DNA from: Dysidea avara
Taxonomy: Eukaryota; Porifera; Demospongiae; Dictyoceratida; Dysideidae
NCBI RefSeq assembly: GCF_963678975.1
Contig: NC_089285.1
Coordinates: forward strand, 8,170,694-8,234,693
DNA: 64,000 nucleotides
Direction: 5' to 3'
The notes below the pieces were generated by a model. The model saw only the letters and a list, made by a program, of their open reading frames with translations. It was not told where the DNA came from and searched no databases. The translations under genes were made by a program, and so were the position numbers. Of the stretch, positions 1-11,160 are shown piece after piece. Numbering within the stretch: the first letter of the stretch is position 1; the number at the start of each line of letters is the position of its first letter.

Positions 1-543
1 CAATAGCATTCACAAAGCCTCTTTCCTCATCTGTTACAATAGGGTGAGTAGTTTTTGAAAGGGTTGGTGACAACTTGCAACAAACTTCAAAAAAATGCTC
101 ATGCACTGTTTGGAACTTTTGCTCATGCAACACAGGATAACTGGGTTTTCTTTGAAAAGAACATGTCTGAATGATAAAACTGATAGATCAAAATCCCCCA
201 GGTTGAATGCGGTGTCGTAAGAGAGCAGCTGATGGCTTGGTGATGTCAAAAGGAGAACCTTGTCCATTTCATTAATGATATCCTTTTGTCCACAAACACA
301 AATGAGGTCGGGATGGGTGTGAATGGAGTGGGAAAAGTCTGGCATATCTATAGCAAGGTCATGCAAATTTAAAATGCTGTCATGTGACAATCTCTGCCTT
401 GCTAGGATACCAGAGCGGAAATTCTCAACTTGTTTTATGTCTCTGGGCTGGTTTACCGATAGATGTGAGTGTGGTGGAACCTTGGTGACTTCATTCCTGT
501 ATACTTTCATCGAACTAGTTGTTTCACACTGCTCCTTTATCAA
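1..543 (-). pseudogene. MULE-like transposase fragment, continues off the left edge
   Basis: Minus-strand reading frame of 169 codons (543 to 34) followed by a frame change. After about position 50 the coherent reading moves to another frame and gives a segment ending IVTDEERGFVNAI at the window edge. The order (YDTAFNLGD, then FRHVLFKENPVI, then IVTDEERG) resembles the DDE core of MULE-like transposases, often with SWIM fingers, that are common in invertebrate genomes. The first Asp of the triad would be in YDT and the second in VTDEE. The frameshift means this copy is not functional as read. A second relative lies at 48305-50013. The family assignment is from memory of conserved motifs and is moderately sure. 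Confidence 0.5.
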
Positions 544-1288
544 ATTTTTGCAATTAAAATATTCATAGGGTTGCTGTAGTTATGAAAACTACAAAAATTT
601 TAACCTATGAAAACTTGAAACAATACAGTAAAGGCAATTTATCACAGAAATGGGAGTCTTGTTCTGAGTGCTAGTCTGTTTAGGAGTTAAAAATGCCTAT
701 TGGCATCTACGCCTTTGGTAGGTTAAATTAAAACCTGAGGTTATGACTCCTTCTTTATTACAAGTGTTTCTTTACACTTGTTATATTATGTGTAATTATA
801 TTAATGCTGCTTATTACTTGTATGATAGAAGAGAATGGACTGTTGTGACTGAAAAGTAAAGAAGTCACTTGGGCTGTACATATTGCATTTGTACAGGTTA
901 ATTCCCTAGACCTCCATTCTGGTCCATGTACTTTGCCATCCATTCTCCTCATCTGACATCATCACCTTGCCACGATGAGTGTAGGTCTTATAGGAGGTAT
1001 ACGGCATATGCAACATTTCAGAGTATTAATTGCAGAATCTTTGAGGCCAACTGACAGCTCTGTACTTGGGTCCAGCATCTATTACTTCATTAGTACAATT
1101 TCTTTTTTTCAAACTTGAAATTTCATTTATGATCTCCTGGCACCTCTTCTTCCTAGGAGGCTGTACTACTCCACTGTCATCCTCATTTTCATCAGTACTA
1201 TCAGATCTGGTTTGCTGCACCACATAGACGTTCCGTCATGGTGCTTTCCAAAAGTCCTGTGCGATTATATAGGTAGAATGTCAGTATA
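544..1288. other. Intergenic, one unassigned small ORF
   Basis: No recognisable gene. A 65-codon minus-strand ORF at 1026-1223 is acidic then basic (PPRKKR, a possible nuclear-localisation-like stretch). It could be a leftover 5' exon of the transposase on the left, but nothing proves it. Confidence 0.3.
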
Positions 1289-1572
1289 GCTGTAAAAAAA
1301 GTGTGCTGCCTTCAAAAAGGCTATGGTGAAAAAAGATGTAAAATCCAAGGTGGTGGCCAAGAAATGGCTGTGATGGTAGGTTAATGGCAAAAATTTTAAT
1401 TACGACAATTCAGGTGAATTTGCGTTAGGATTTGGCACCAAATTCACCTGAATTGTCGTAATTAAAATTTTTGCCATTAACCTACCATCACAGCCATTTC
1501 TTGGCCGCCACCTTCGATTTTACATCTTTTTTCACCATAGCCTTTTTGAGGGCCGCACACTTTTTTTACAGC
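1289..1572. repeat. Near-perfect hairpin, two 134-bp arms
   Basis: The left arm (1289-1422) is matched by the reverse complement at 1439-1572 with only a few mismatches, leaving a loop of about 16 bp. The outer ends read GCTGTAAAAAAAGTGTGC and its complement. The inner ends read CAGGTGAATTTG and its complement. There is no coding capacity. This is the form expected of a foldback-type or MITE element; I could not define a target-site duplication. Confidence 0.85.
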
Positions 1573-1619
1573 TTGGCTGTTTTGGATTAGATTTCACTTC
1601 TTTTTGTATTTGTATAACC

Positions 1620-2330
1620 CAAAGCCGGCCATATTGGGGCTTTTTTAACCTATCGTTTTTTCTTTACCACAGGAAGAAGAAAAGATGAAGCAGATGTTAA
1701 ATACTTTAAATATTTCTGATTTTATCAGTAAATGTACAAGTTATATATAATACATATATTTATTACAGAACTCTCTGCATGGTGGTTTCTTTGTAACTTA
1801 ACACTCTACAAGGTGACTTCTTCTAGCTGATCTCTCTACAGGGTGATTAGTTTGTAGCTGAACTATCGGCCAGCTTTAGGGTTTTTTAACCTATCGTTTT
1901 TTCTTTACCACAGGAAGAAGAAAAGATGAAGCAGATGTTAAATACTTTAAATATTTCTGAGTAAATGTATAAGTCATATATAATACATATATTTATTACA
2001 GAACTCTCTGCATGGTGGTTTCTTTGTAACTTAACACTCTACAAGGTGACTTCTTCTAGCTGATCTCTCTACAGGGTGATTAGTTTGTAGCTGAACTATC
2101 GGCCGGCTTTAGGGTTTTTTAACCTATCGTTTTTTCTTTACCACAGGAAGAAGAAAAGATGAAGCAGATGTTAAATACTTTAAATATTTCTGAGTAAATG
2201 TATAAGTTATATATAATACATATATTTATTACAGAACTCTCTGCATGGTGGTTTCTTTGTAACTTAACGCTCTACAAGGTGACTTCTTCTAGCTGATCTC
2301 TTTACAGGGTGATTAGTTTGTATCTACAAA
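1620..2330. repeat. Tandem array, about 235-bp unit, three copies
   Basis: The anchor TATCGTTTTTTCTTTACC occurs at 1651, 1892 and 2125 (spacings 241 and 233). Each unit carries an AGGAAGAAGAAAAGATGAAG segment, an AT-rich middle, and a tail made of the 31-bp minisatellite motif (GTAGCTGAACTCTCTACA-like). The units are nearly identical, so the expansion is recent or homogenised. Confidence 0.85.
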
Positions 2331-2740
2331 GTGACTTCTTCTAGCTGATCTCTCTACAGGGTGAATTGTTAGCAGCTGAACTATCCACAAGGTAACTGGT
2401 AACTATTCTTCTAGCTGATCTCTCTACAGGGTGATTTGTTTGTAGCTGAACTCCTTACAATTGTGTCTAGTTTCTAGCTGATCTCTCTACAGGGTGATTT
2501 GTTTGTTTGTAGCTGATCTCTCTACAAGTTGATTTGTGTGTAGCTGATCTCTCTGCAGGTTGATTTGTTTGTAGACGATCTCTCTACAAGGTAATTTGTT
2601 TGTAGCTGAACTGTCTATAAGGTGATTTGTTTGTAGCTGAACTCTCTACAGGGTGATTTACTTGTAGCTGAACTCCTTACATTGTGTCTAGTTTCTAGCT
2701 GATCTCTCTACAGGATGATATGTTTGTAATTACAAGGTAT
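2331..2740. repeat. 31-bp minisatellite array
   Basis: Repeats of GTAGCTGA followed by CTCTCTACA and GGTGATTTGTTT with a 31-bp period, variably diverged and in places with shortened units. The same motif in the opposite orientation forms the array at 24975-25555. Confidence 0.85.
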
Positions 2741-3930
2741 AAATGTTATTCTTGCTATGTTATCATGAACCACAATAGTGGGTTCATAATAGGGATCGCC
2801 CATGTGTTTTGCAAAAACCCTAATTGAATGCAAGCCTAAAAACCACCTTGGAAAGCATCCTCCAACTCAAGCAACCCTCTAGTGGTTATATATATGCAAT
2901 GAGCATTGGTCCACTAGCAAGTATCAAGTAAAAAGGAAACTATATTAGGGACACAACTGGAATTTGCCATTTTGTATTCATAATATTTTGTTTTAAAGCC
3001 AAAAATACCTCACAGACATGCACACTAACTCATTCAACAAGCCTTGCTACATTTTATCCCGGAATTCTCCTTGTATAGTTCGTTATGCCTTAATTTTCGA
3101 GCAGGAACAGTCCAAACCGGGCCCTTTTCTTCTTGCTTAACTGCCATTCCATATGAGAAGCCATACAATGACTTGCTTAAATGTCTTGGAGATGGATTTG
3201 CTTGTGTATTCAGCTTGTTACATGGCTTCCTGGGTAATACTGTGTTTATGTAGAGGGATGGGTACCTTAGTATGTGAAGCACACTAGCATGCAAAGCATG
3301 CCAATCTAGGGGGTCTGGGGGCATGCCCCTGAGCCTCCCAGGAAATTTTTGAAAAATAGACTCTCTGAAATTAAATCTGAGAGTAATTTCAGCAGTTTAT
3401 CAGTACACTATTATATGCACACTTCTAATTTTTGTACATAATTAAATTAACCATAATAGCATTGTACATTAGGCTGCTTATTAGCTGTACATGTGTAAGA
3501 TAACAATTCTTTGATAAGCATAGCTATAGTCTGTTGGTGCGTATATAGTATAAATTTATTCTGCAATTCAAATGTACATTATTAATATGCTGCGAAGTGC
3601 TAAGAGGAGAACAGAGCCTAGTGATCATGAGTGCAAGATAGATTAGTAAGTCAGTATACTGTAATTTGGGAAGATTCAATGTTTAATTAACTTTAGCTCT
3701 CAGTAGGTGATCCATGCAATAAATGTAACTCCTTGTTAACTTAAGTGTATGGAACTATAGTAAGGAATATTTCCACATTACAGTATCATAATCAGTTGTG
3801 ATAGTTATAATTAATCAACTTTACTGATAACATGATAATTAATAAAGAAGTGACAGAATGATGGTAAGTAGTCATTGTTGTTATAATATACAATTAAATG
3901 ACAGCAAATAATGTACAATAACCCAAGTGC
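2741..3930. other. Non-coding; probable old repeat near 3030-3350
   Basis: ORFs on both strands at 3034-3324 overlap each other and match no family I know. The stretch near 3300 with GGGGGTCTGGGGGCATGCCCC looks like repeat-derived DNA. The rest (3350-3930) is AT-rich with nothing recognisable. Confidence 0.35.
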
Positions 3931-6422
3931 TTAATCTTCGTCAGTTTCACTTTCTTCGCCAAACCAATCATCCCACCTGGATTGTTGTGCATTCTTCCTC
4001 TTCTTCATTATCAGCATCAGATGATCCTGGGTTTCGTGGTCGATAGGCTTTTCGTGGTTGCTGATTGACTCTCCTAGTAGTGCAACAATCAGACCACCAC
4101 AATTCAATTGCAACGTCAGGGCAAAAACAGCCAAGTGGTGGTCCTTCTATGTAGATCTCCAGTAGGTCATTCAGTGTCATTTTCTAAGTTACTTCTCCTA
4201 GAAGTCTTCACAACTTTCAACGAGAAGATTTGCTCAACTCGGCCATTGGAAAATGGCAAGCTAAATACAAGGGCGCACAGCTTGAGGAGATTTGGCCATT
4301 TACGCTGATCAGGGCAAGTATGAAGCTTGTACCAGACCTTCCGATACTCTGAACGACCAATATCTAAATAGTTTCGTGCATACTCCACAGCGTCTTCAAT
4401 CTCATCCTGAAGAGTAGCAATCAAAACACCCTTAGCCTCTAGTGGAAGCCTAAAATGTGAAGCAAGGTAGTCCACAGATTCCTTGACATCACACAAGGAT
4501 TTGTCATTATCATCATCATCAGACAGATTGGCATCTTCACCGTCTGAGTTGGTTACAGTACTTGCAACACGAATTTGTTTTGTCCACGATTGTGTCTCAA
4601 GAAAGACCACTATTGCACGCAATAGCTTAATGTCTGACCACATCAACCGCTCCCTCATCTTCTCATCAAGTCTGGTGACATCTTTCAACGCATCTTGCTT
4701 CAACTTTACTTGGACAGTATCACTGAAATTCCGCAGCTCAGCTCCTTGGTAAGACTTCTTGCCCCCTTCATCCTCAATCTTCTGCAACAGGAGCTTAACA
4801 GTGGGCCACTCAAATGGGTCTTTCTTTGCCAAGGTTTTCAGTGCTGTGGTAGACTTCAGGGTATTCTTAATGCCAAGGACAATGTCTAACTCACTAGTCT
4901 GCAATGACATGCTCAGGAGTGAGGGAGATTTGAGGATGTCTACATACAATGCACACCCAACAATGGTACTATACTTTGTCCAGGTCTTTAAATACCCCTT
5001 AATACGAGCCCTCTCATCTGCCTTAACAGAATGGTCCTCACTAAGTGTAATGAGGTGGCCAATGTATACCCCATAACGGTCAACTACACGCTGAAGTGCC
5101 TTGCGCTTGTGGTTGATCCACCGTGATGCCTGACACCGAACTGGCTTGTTTCCACCTTTAGGAAACTCATACACTTCTCGCAAATCCTTCACAACCTCTT
5201 CTAGTTCCCTTGTCTTCTTCGGTGACTTTTCGTAAAGGTAGAACAGACGTAGCAGCATCTCATCGATACTGATAAAAAGATCGCTGGTGAGGGCATTCTT
5301 GGAAGCCAGCTCAAGACGATGGGCATAGCACCATGACCACACTAGCCATGGATGGGAACTCAACATCATGCCTTTCATTCCATTATGCTCTGCAACATTA
5401 ACAGAGGCTCCATCAGTTCCTCCTCCTACCAAGACTGGCTTTCCTTCAGCGCTGAGCATGTTCTCATCTAGAATGTCTGTTATTCCTAGTGGTGCCAAGG
5501 ACTGAGAAAGGCACTTCACAAGCCCACTTGCATTCGCCTTCTTGGGAGATTCCAGACTAAGAAATCTAGTGCATGATTTCATCTCTTCAGCAGCATCATC
5601 TTTCATGCATGTAAGAATGACTACCAGCTCCTGTTCAACGTTACCTGCATCTGTGCTCCCATCCATTAAAAAACTATAAAAATTATTCTCACAGAGCGAC
5701 TTGAGAAACTGCTGGTGCTGGGCTTGCGCAATGTAGTGAGTAAATAGACTTGCTGATGGAGCAGTTCTGTAAGCATGGCCCAGTTCAACTCCATGGCGTG
5801 ATTCAAGCTCGCACAGAGGTACAAATTTCTCAAAGGCGATACCCTCCTTGGCCATAAGGTAACACACATCGAACTTCTTTCGCATTCTTGTGTGATCGAC
5901 ATCACCTAACATCGAGAGGGCACGAGCAATTGGGGTGTACTGTACAACTGGCGTCCTGCTTGCCCTCGCTTGCGCTGTGCGAAGCTCAGCCATGGCTTTC
6001 TTGTGTTGTCCTGAGGTTGCGTGGTCCAACAAGTTGCTCGTACGCTGGTTGTCCGATCCATTTACCCACACAGCAGAATAATTTTTCATCGAGCAAATCT
6101 TGTTCTGGTACTCCCTGCAGGCCGAACAATACAGGCGCGCGACAAGATTCTTGTCCGCTTTGTCTGTCTCGCATTTCAGCCACGATAGTGATTGGTGCTC
6201 GCTGTCGTAATTCTGTTGCCACTTTTCGAAGGTTGAAACAGTTATTTGCCGCTTGCTTTTCTTTGTAGTGGCTGTAGAACTGCTGGAACTCAAGGCCTGC
6301 TGTAATGTCCGTTCACTAGGGCGCTTTTGACCGGCCATCTTGACCGACTGTGGTAAAATTTGTTTGGTCACGTAACACCTATGCCCAGTTTTTGTCCGGT
6401 GTCCGACCGTTATATTTGTCAC
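3931..6422 (-). pseudogene. hAT transposase (ZMYM6/KIAA1586/ZNF862-like), frame broken at the C-terminus
   Basis: A 751-codon frame runs from 6422 to 4167. Methionine 29 (codon at 6336-6338) is the more likely start because MAGQKRPSERTLQQ begins the basic N-terminal tail. The protein has a TTF-type zinc-finger region (W-x-x-C..C-x-x-C with a distal H), then SFLMDGSTDAGN (first catalytic Asp), GGGTDGASVN (second), CYAHRLELASKNA, and a C-terminal hATC dimerisation region with PFSNGRVEQIFS. Near 4175 a 2-base loss shifts the frame; NDLLEIYIEGP and ELWWSD continue in the next frame. A second shift near 3990 leads to the acidic end (WDDWFGEESETDED) and a stop at 3931. Similar tail motifs occur in the second hAT copy at 60076-61877. 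The catalytic core is open, so this copy died recently or carries assembly errors. Confidence 0.85.
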
Positions 6423-7058
6423 TGACTTCTGGAAATGTTTGAACGAACCTAGAAAACAACTTGGTTAATTTGGCCTTTATACTATTAGTATTAGTGTAAT
6501 GATGACAATTGAGAGTGCCAAGACTATGTAGCTATGTGCGTATCATGACAATAGCTATAGGCATGCATGTGTGGTATCTGCCTTAGTGCTTTTTACAAGT
6601 CAGGGTGCTGTCTTTAGCTATGTAGGTCTATGTAACACAAATTAGCTACAAGAATAATAAAATCTATCACTCTGCATGGTTAATCTTTTGCTCTGATAAA
6701 TCTCTGATTGATGTGTTGCATTGATCAGAGGAGTTGGGCAGATGATATATTAGACAAACATACTGGGGTAGAGATTGTGTGGTAAAGAAAGCTGTGCTAT
6801 ATTGAGTATGTCTTTGAAGACAAGCAATACACCTCCACCTCTGCTGTCACTGAATACAGCCATTTTTGTGGTTTCAAAAAAACATATCTAGTTTCATGCT
6901 TCATAATTTATACATTTACTTGTTATTTTCTGGTAGAAGATAGACCTGTCTAAAATTTGTAGAAGATTTTTGATATTTTGTTTAGTTTCTCAGGAAGAAG
7001 GCATATCTTGAAAAAAAAAAGTATGTTGATGCACATTCTGTCCAAATGCCGCTGTGTT
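6423..7058. other. Non-coding flank
   Basis: AT-rich, with no ORF of interest. I searched for terminal inverted repeats belonging to the hAT gene and found none that convinced me. Confidence 0.4.
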
Positions 7059-7172
7059 TGTTCGTGACAAGTTAACTCTAGACAACACGCGGCAACAACT
7101 GTTCACTCAAAATATTTCACATGATCAAAAGTGTACCATAATTACAAGTAAATATCTAATTATGAAGAACTA
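7059..7172 (-). repeat. 3' LTR of the deleted Bel/Pao element
   Basis: 114 bp, beginning TGTTCGTGAC on the plus strand. It matches 9974-10089 with scattered substitutions and a 2-bp gap, so the copy is moderately old. Confidence 0.8.
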
Positions 7173-7302
7173 TTTTTACACACTCCTCCGGTTTGAATCC
7201 CTGGGAGTGAAACAAATCAAAACTACAAATCCAAACTACAAATGCCTAAAATGAAATGTCTACGAGTAATAAGTTATCAATCAAATGAAATAACTAGTTC
7301 AA

Positions 7303-8100
7303 GTGTTCGAAGGAGTATCAGACCTTGGTAACTCTAGAGGAATCAACTGGGTCACACTACGTCTCAAACATCAAGACGAATCTGGTAATTCAATTACAGC
7401 AGTTCGTACTTGTTGGTCTCGACCAGTGATCAACTCTTTTACACGTGCAAGCTTCCAAAATGCTTGTTTAGTTGATCCATCCTTTAGGATCACCATATCA
7501 TCCACATGTATGGGATGATGCTTGCCTTACTTCTTCAACTTCAGTGCATGACTGGAGCCTCCAAATGGTAGTGAACTGTGTCAAGAGCCTTCTTAGGAAC
7601 TTGTGCCTCTTCATCAATGTTTGATGAGTACTAATGATTTCCTGATGCTGAGAATTTGATGTAAAAATTCTTCTACCATTAATCAGGTGTGAGGGAGTTA
7701 ATTAATTAAGGAATAAGTTCAGCTATTGTCACCATCCTCAACATACGTAAGAGGTCGAGCATTGACAATGGCGTCAATTTCTATCAGCACAGTGTTCAAT
7801 TCATCATAGTGGAAGGATCTTCAGCCAATTGATTTCTTTAATGACTGCTTGACTGTCTTGATCATTCTTTCCCAGAAGCCTCCCCACCAGAGAGCCTTTT
7901 CAATGATGAACATTGTTCATTGGAGTGTCAGCCTTGCCCATGCCTTCAACTACAATCATGTACGAGGAAGCCAGATTTGCAACTGCAATTGACTCTATGG
8001 GTCCAGACAACAGCCAACCTAAACGACTATTTAGAGCTATAGGACCTTTCTCTCCGATCTTAATGCCTCCGGTGACCATGTCCTAAAAGTCAGACCCAAT
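7303..8100 (-). pseudogene. Bel/Pao integrase C-terminal remnant
   Basis: Frame-broken minus-strand reading. Around 7870-7900 it gives ALWWGGFWERMIKTVK and KKSIG, the conserved segment around the integrase Glu. Downstream, near 7400-7480, FWKLARVKELITGRD is the typical C-terminal module of Bel/Pao pol. At the upstream end, near 8040-8090, it reads GPIALNSRLGWLLSG, normally found in DUF1758 just before the RT. The junction near 7910 therefore marks the internal deletion. A plus-strand ORF here is only a shadow. Confidence 0.7.
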
Positions 8101-8112
8101 TAAAACATCTAT

Positions 8113-9017
8113 TCAATCTCGTGGCTTGTCAGGATCGTCAGCTAGTTCAAGTCCCACTAAATGAGAGTGATCATGTATATCCACAACTGAAGGAAGGTTA
8201 GTACAAATTGTAGGAAAGCACAAAGCAGTGATATTAACAGAATCAGTATAGTCAGTCTTCAGGACGTCAAGGTTAACTACATTACAACCTCTCACCTTGT
8301 GGTGGTTGTCACCAAACGTGTTCAACTGAAGCCTCTCACAGTGATCTGGTTTAAGCTTTAGCTGCCGACTGAGTTCCTCTGTGATACAAGTACGCTGATT
8401 TCCACTATCAAATAGTATACGCACTGACTGGAACTGTCCACTAATTGGATTTGAGGCGATAGCTTGAGCTGTTTGCAATAAGATAGTCTTTTCATCATTG
8501 ACAGTGCTACAATTAGCTGCAGCATCATGACAGTTGATGCAGCCTGCTGAATATACTTGACTTCATTGGATGATGAGGGAATAGGCTGCTGCATACATAT
8601 AGATTGGTGGTGCTTTCTATTATAAAACCGACAAGTACGAGTGCTGCAATAGTCCTTAACCTTATGATTGGGTCTCAAACAGTCAAAACACTTTCCAGCC
8701 TTTGTCAGTATATCCCTATGATCTGTTACAGCTCGTACCTTGTCACATGAAGCTGAGTAATGGGATCCCTCACAGTATACACACCAAACCATGAAGTCAT
8801 TAGACACTAAGGCGCTGGGAAGATATTGATTTATAGGTGATTCAGGATGAACAGAATCATGTGATGACTGTTTATGCTGCCCTACTCTAGTCCCTTCAAT
8901 CATTTCTCGTGCTTCTACCTCTGATTTAATAACTTCCATGAGCTCGTCTAGTTTCCACACTTCATTTCCAGATTCCCGAGCAGAACTCAGCCTCATCTCA
9001 CTTGAAATGTTGCTCAT
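8113..9017 (-). pseudogene. Bel/Pao gag C-terminus (zinc knuckles) and retropepsin-like DUF1758
   Basis: Two overlapping minus-strand frames. 9017-8358 gives WKLDELMEVIKSEVEARE and cysteine/histidine knuckles (CVYCEGSHYSASC, CFDCLRPNHKVKDYC). 8478-8113 gives VRILFDSGNQRTCITEEL, where DSG is the aspartic-protease active site. A frameshift in the overlap separates the two. In complete Bel/Pao elements these form one gag-pro-pol polyprotein. Confidence 0.8.
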
Positions 9018-9098
9018 AATTACAGCAATAAGAAGACTCCCATATTAATCCAAGTTATTCCTAAGGAAGTTAGCCCTCTTATGTGTACATTGACCTTG

Positions 9099-9814
9099 TC
9101 ATACACTTGTCTCATGCTCACTTGTACAAGCAGATATCTTTAATAGTTCATCCATATGAGCTGCAATTATGTTTTGAGGCTTACCAAGCCTCTCTTTTAA
9201 CAATTCGATAGCAGCAGCATCATAATTCAATTCATTTAGGGCAAGTCCTTGTATAGCAGTAGCAGCGGCACCATCTAGTAATGAGTGCAAATAGTTAAAT
9301 TGTCTACCTTTAAGATCTGTGCATTCTGGTGGACTGTGGAGTCAAAGGAGTCCCAAAATGATGTCCACTTTGTAACATCCCCTTTAAAACGTGGCAAGAC
9401 AAGCTTCGATAACTTGGCACAATCACTCACAGTAGCATCACAAATAATAGGTAGAGTGACATTGGCAGTTACGCCAGAACCAGTATTTGGTTTCAATGTG
9501 TTGTCGATTCTACGTTTATAATTGATTATCTTAGCAGTTACATTATCTGTTTCTTCGACTTCGCGTTTGACTTCACTCTCTTCGCATAAGGAATATATTT
9601 TTCTATCAAACTCACTAATGATAGCTGCCTTTCCGTTGAGTTGTTTGAGGATCACTTTCAATTGAGCAGTACCTTTTGCAGTCACTGGGTCGGTTCCAAT
9701 AATTTCATCCTTTACAAGTTCGGTCACTAGACTCACTACCCCGCGATTTGCCCTTTGTATGACTCTTTCCCGATCACACTTTGCCTTTGAGTCATTCGGC
9801 ATCACATAGCACAA
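9099..9814 (-). pseudogene. Bel/Pao gag N-terminal part (DUF1759)
   Basis: 9814-9275 encodes a charged, helix-rich N-terminal region and LPRFKGDVTKWTSFWDSF, the DUF1759 hallmark. After a frame change, 9290-9099 continues with LLDGAAATAIQGLALNELNY and AHMDELLKI. Gag forms the virus-like particle in which reverse transcription occurs. The relative at 39015-41456 keeps the same region in one frame (FNGDLTKWATFWDSF), which supports the assignment. Confidence 0.8.
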
Positions 9815-9952
9815 TAATTCTAGAGTTAAAGAGAGAACAACAACGAAAACAGTTCCAATTAACGTGTATCAGTCACCTCTAAGGATACCATTTATACCCG
9901 GCACCAAGGATTCTGGGTTTAAGCAATGAATAACAATCAACAGGCTGCTCAT

Positions 9953-9970
9953 GCCCCACGTTGGGCGCCA
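9953..9970 (-). promoter_or_regulatory. Primer-binding site of the deleted Bel/Pao element
   Basis: TGGCGCCCAACGTGGGG on the minus strand starts three bases inside the 5' LTR. The leading TGG pairs with a tRNA CCA end. I did not identify the tRNA. Confidence 0.6.
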
Positions 9971-9973
9971 CTA

Positions 9974-10089
9974 TGTTCGTGACGAGTTAACTCGAGAGAC
10001 AACACGTGGCAACAACTGTTTACTCAAAACATTTCACGTGATCAAAAGTGTACCATAATTACAGGTAAATATCTAATTATGGAGAACCA
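9974..10089 (-). repeat. 5' LTR of the deleted Bel/Pao element
   Basis: 116 bp direct repeat of 7059-7172. In element orientation it starts TGGTTCTCC and ends CACGAACA. The flank on the right (ATTCTAC) does not duplicate the left flank. Confidence 0.8.
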
Positions 10090-10429
10090 ATTCTACAGTG
10101 TTTGTAAATGTGTTCAATATGTATGCCTGACTCAAGATATGTACTTTGCTTTTCATCCATTGCAAATGTACAGTCACAAAAATCTCCATAAGCAACATTG
10201 CACACATAAAGCTTGGTAGAAGTAGGAATGAGCATGGTCCAGAAACACTTTCTTGTGTGTTGGTACATGCTTCGAGGTGTACCTTACATGCACTACTTAC
10301 TAGTGTGGGTGTGTATAACAAACAAAACCAAAAATTTAAAAAAAAAGTTGTGTGTGTTAGTGTATTGACTACTAGGTGTTTTTCTTTTGTTACTGTGTAG
10401 AAGTGATACATGTTTTGTCAGAACGTGTA

Positions 10430-11040
10430 CAAGTGTATGTAGTTACAAGTTGATGTGTATTATAGACTACCTCTTTTTCCCTTGGAATGTGTACAGTGTA
10501 TGTAATTACAAGTTGATGTGTATTGTAGACTACCACTTTTTTCCCTTTGGAATGTGTACACTTTATAAATGTGTAAGTAGTTACAAGTTGATGTGTATGT
10601 AAGACTACCATTGTTTTCCTTGGAATGTGTCCACTTTGTAAGTGTATGTAGTTACAAGTTGATGTGTATTGTAGACTACCGTTTTTTCCCTTTGGAATGT
10701 GTAAGTGTAAGTACGGTACTACCCAAGTGCAATGTTGCACTCGCAATTTTGCTCAAGATTTTAAAAATAACTAATTAAGGGGCGTGGCAACTGTTTCACC
10801 TGCAATTCTCATGAGCGAAACAGCTGCCACACTGTCTCACGAGTGAAATAGTTGCCACACCACTTAATTAGCAATTTTTAAAATCTTGAACAAAATTGCA
10901 TGTGCGAGCAAGTGCGCCATTGCACTTGGGCAGTACCGTAGTTACAAGTTGATGTGTATTGTAGACTACCATTTTTTTCCTTGGAATGTGTACACTTCGT
11001 AAGTGTATGTAGTTACAAGTTGTGTGTTTAAATCGTGTAA
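10430..11040. repeat. 63-75-bp minisatellite, six units, split by a MITE
   Basis: The anchor GTTACAAGTTGATG or a close variant recurs at 10442, 10505, 10580, 10651, 10941 and 11012. Each unit includes a GTAGACTACC segment, a T/C-rich run and TTGGAATGTG. Spacings are 63, 75, 71, then 290, then 71. The 290 becomes 63 once the inserted element and one TA are removed. ORFs in this stretch are repeat artefacts. Confidence 0.9.
10714..10938. mobile_element. 225-bp MITE with TA target duplication
   Basis: The terminal inverted repeats CGGTACTACCCAAGTGCAAT and ATTGCACTTGGGCAGTACCG extend inward as an imperfect hairpin (AATTAGTTATTTTTAAAATC-like arms). TA lies immediately outside both ends (10712-10713 and 10939-10940). 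The element sits inside one minisatellite unit and its removal restores the unit. TA duplication points to a Tc1/mariner-type (or similar) transposase acting in trans. Confidence 0.85.
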
Positions 11041-11160
11041 GAATGACATTCAGAATGGCATGGAGTGTACAAATAATCAGTTTGGTAAGTTATAACTATG
11101 ATTAGTGATGCAGTGTAAATTTGGATTCTATGGGTTTTAAGACTACTTTTATAGGCACTT

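Larger units (their letters stand above)
7059..10089 (-). mobile_element. Bel/Pao LTR retrotransposon, internally deleted
   Basis: Two direct repeats (7059-7172 and 9974-10089) bound a minus-strand element. In element order they are followed by a PBS-like TGGCGCCCAACGTGGGG, gag (DUF1759), zinc knuckles, a retropepsin-like region (DUF1758), then directly the C-terminal part of the integrase. Reverse transcriptase and RNase H are missing, so about 2.5-3 kb has been lost relative to a complete relative such as 35211-41879. I found no matching target-site duplication. The copy is non-autonomous and carries several frame breaks. Confidence 0.85.

Noticed and set aside
3034..3324. 96-codon minus-strand ORF and an overlapping plus-strand ORF
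   Set aside because: Both strands open, no motif, and the sequence looks repeat-derived.
3612..6700. CAGAGCCTA (3612) and GCTCTG (6693) as TIRs of the first hAT element
   Set aside because: Only six bases match between the two ends, within chance expectation.
7303..7518. 71-codon plus-strand ORF
   Set aside because: Antisense shadow of the Bel/Pao integrase tail, which is recognisable on the minus strand.
10390..10746. 118-codon minus-strand ORF with internal repeats
   Set aside because: Product of the 63-75-bp minisatellite; no protein features.
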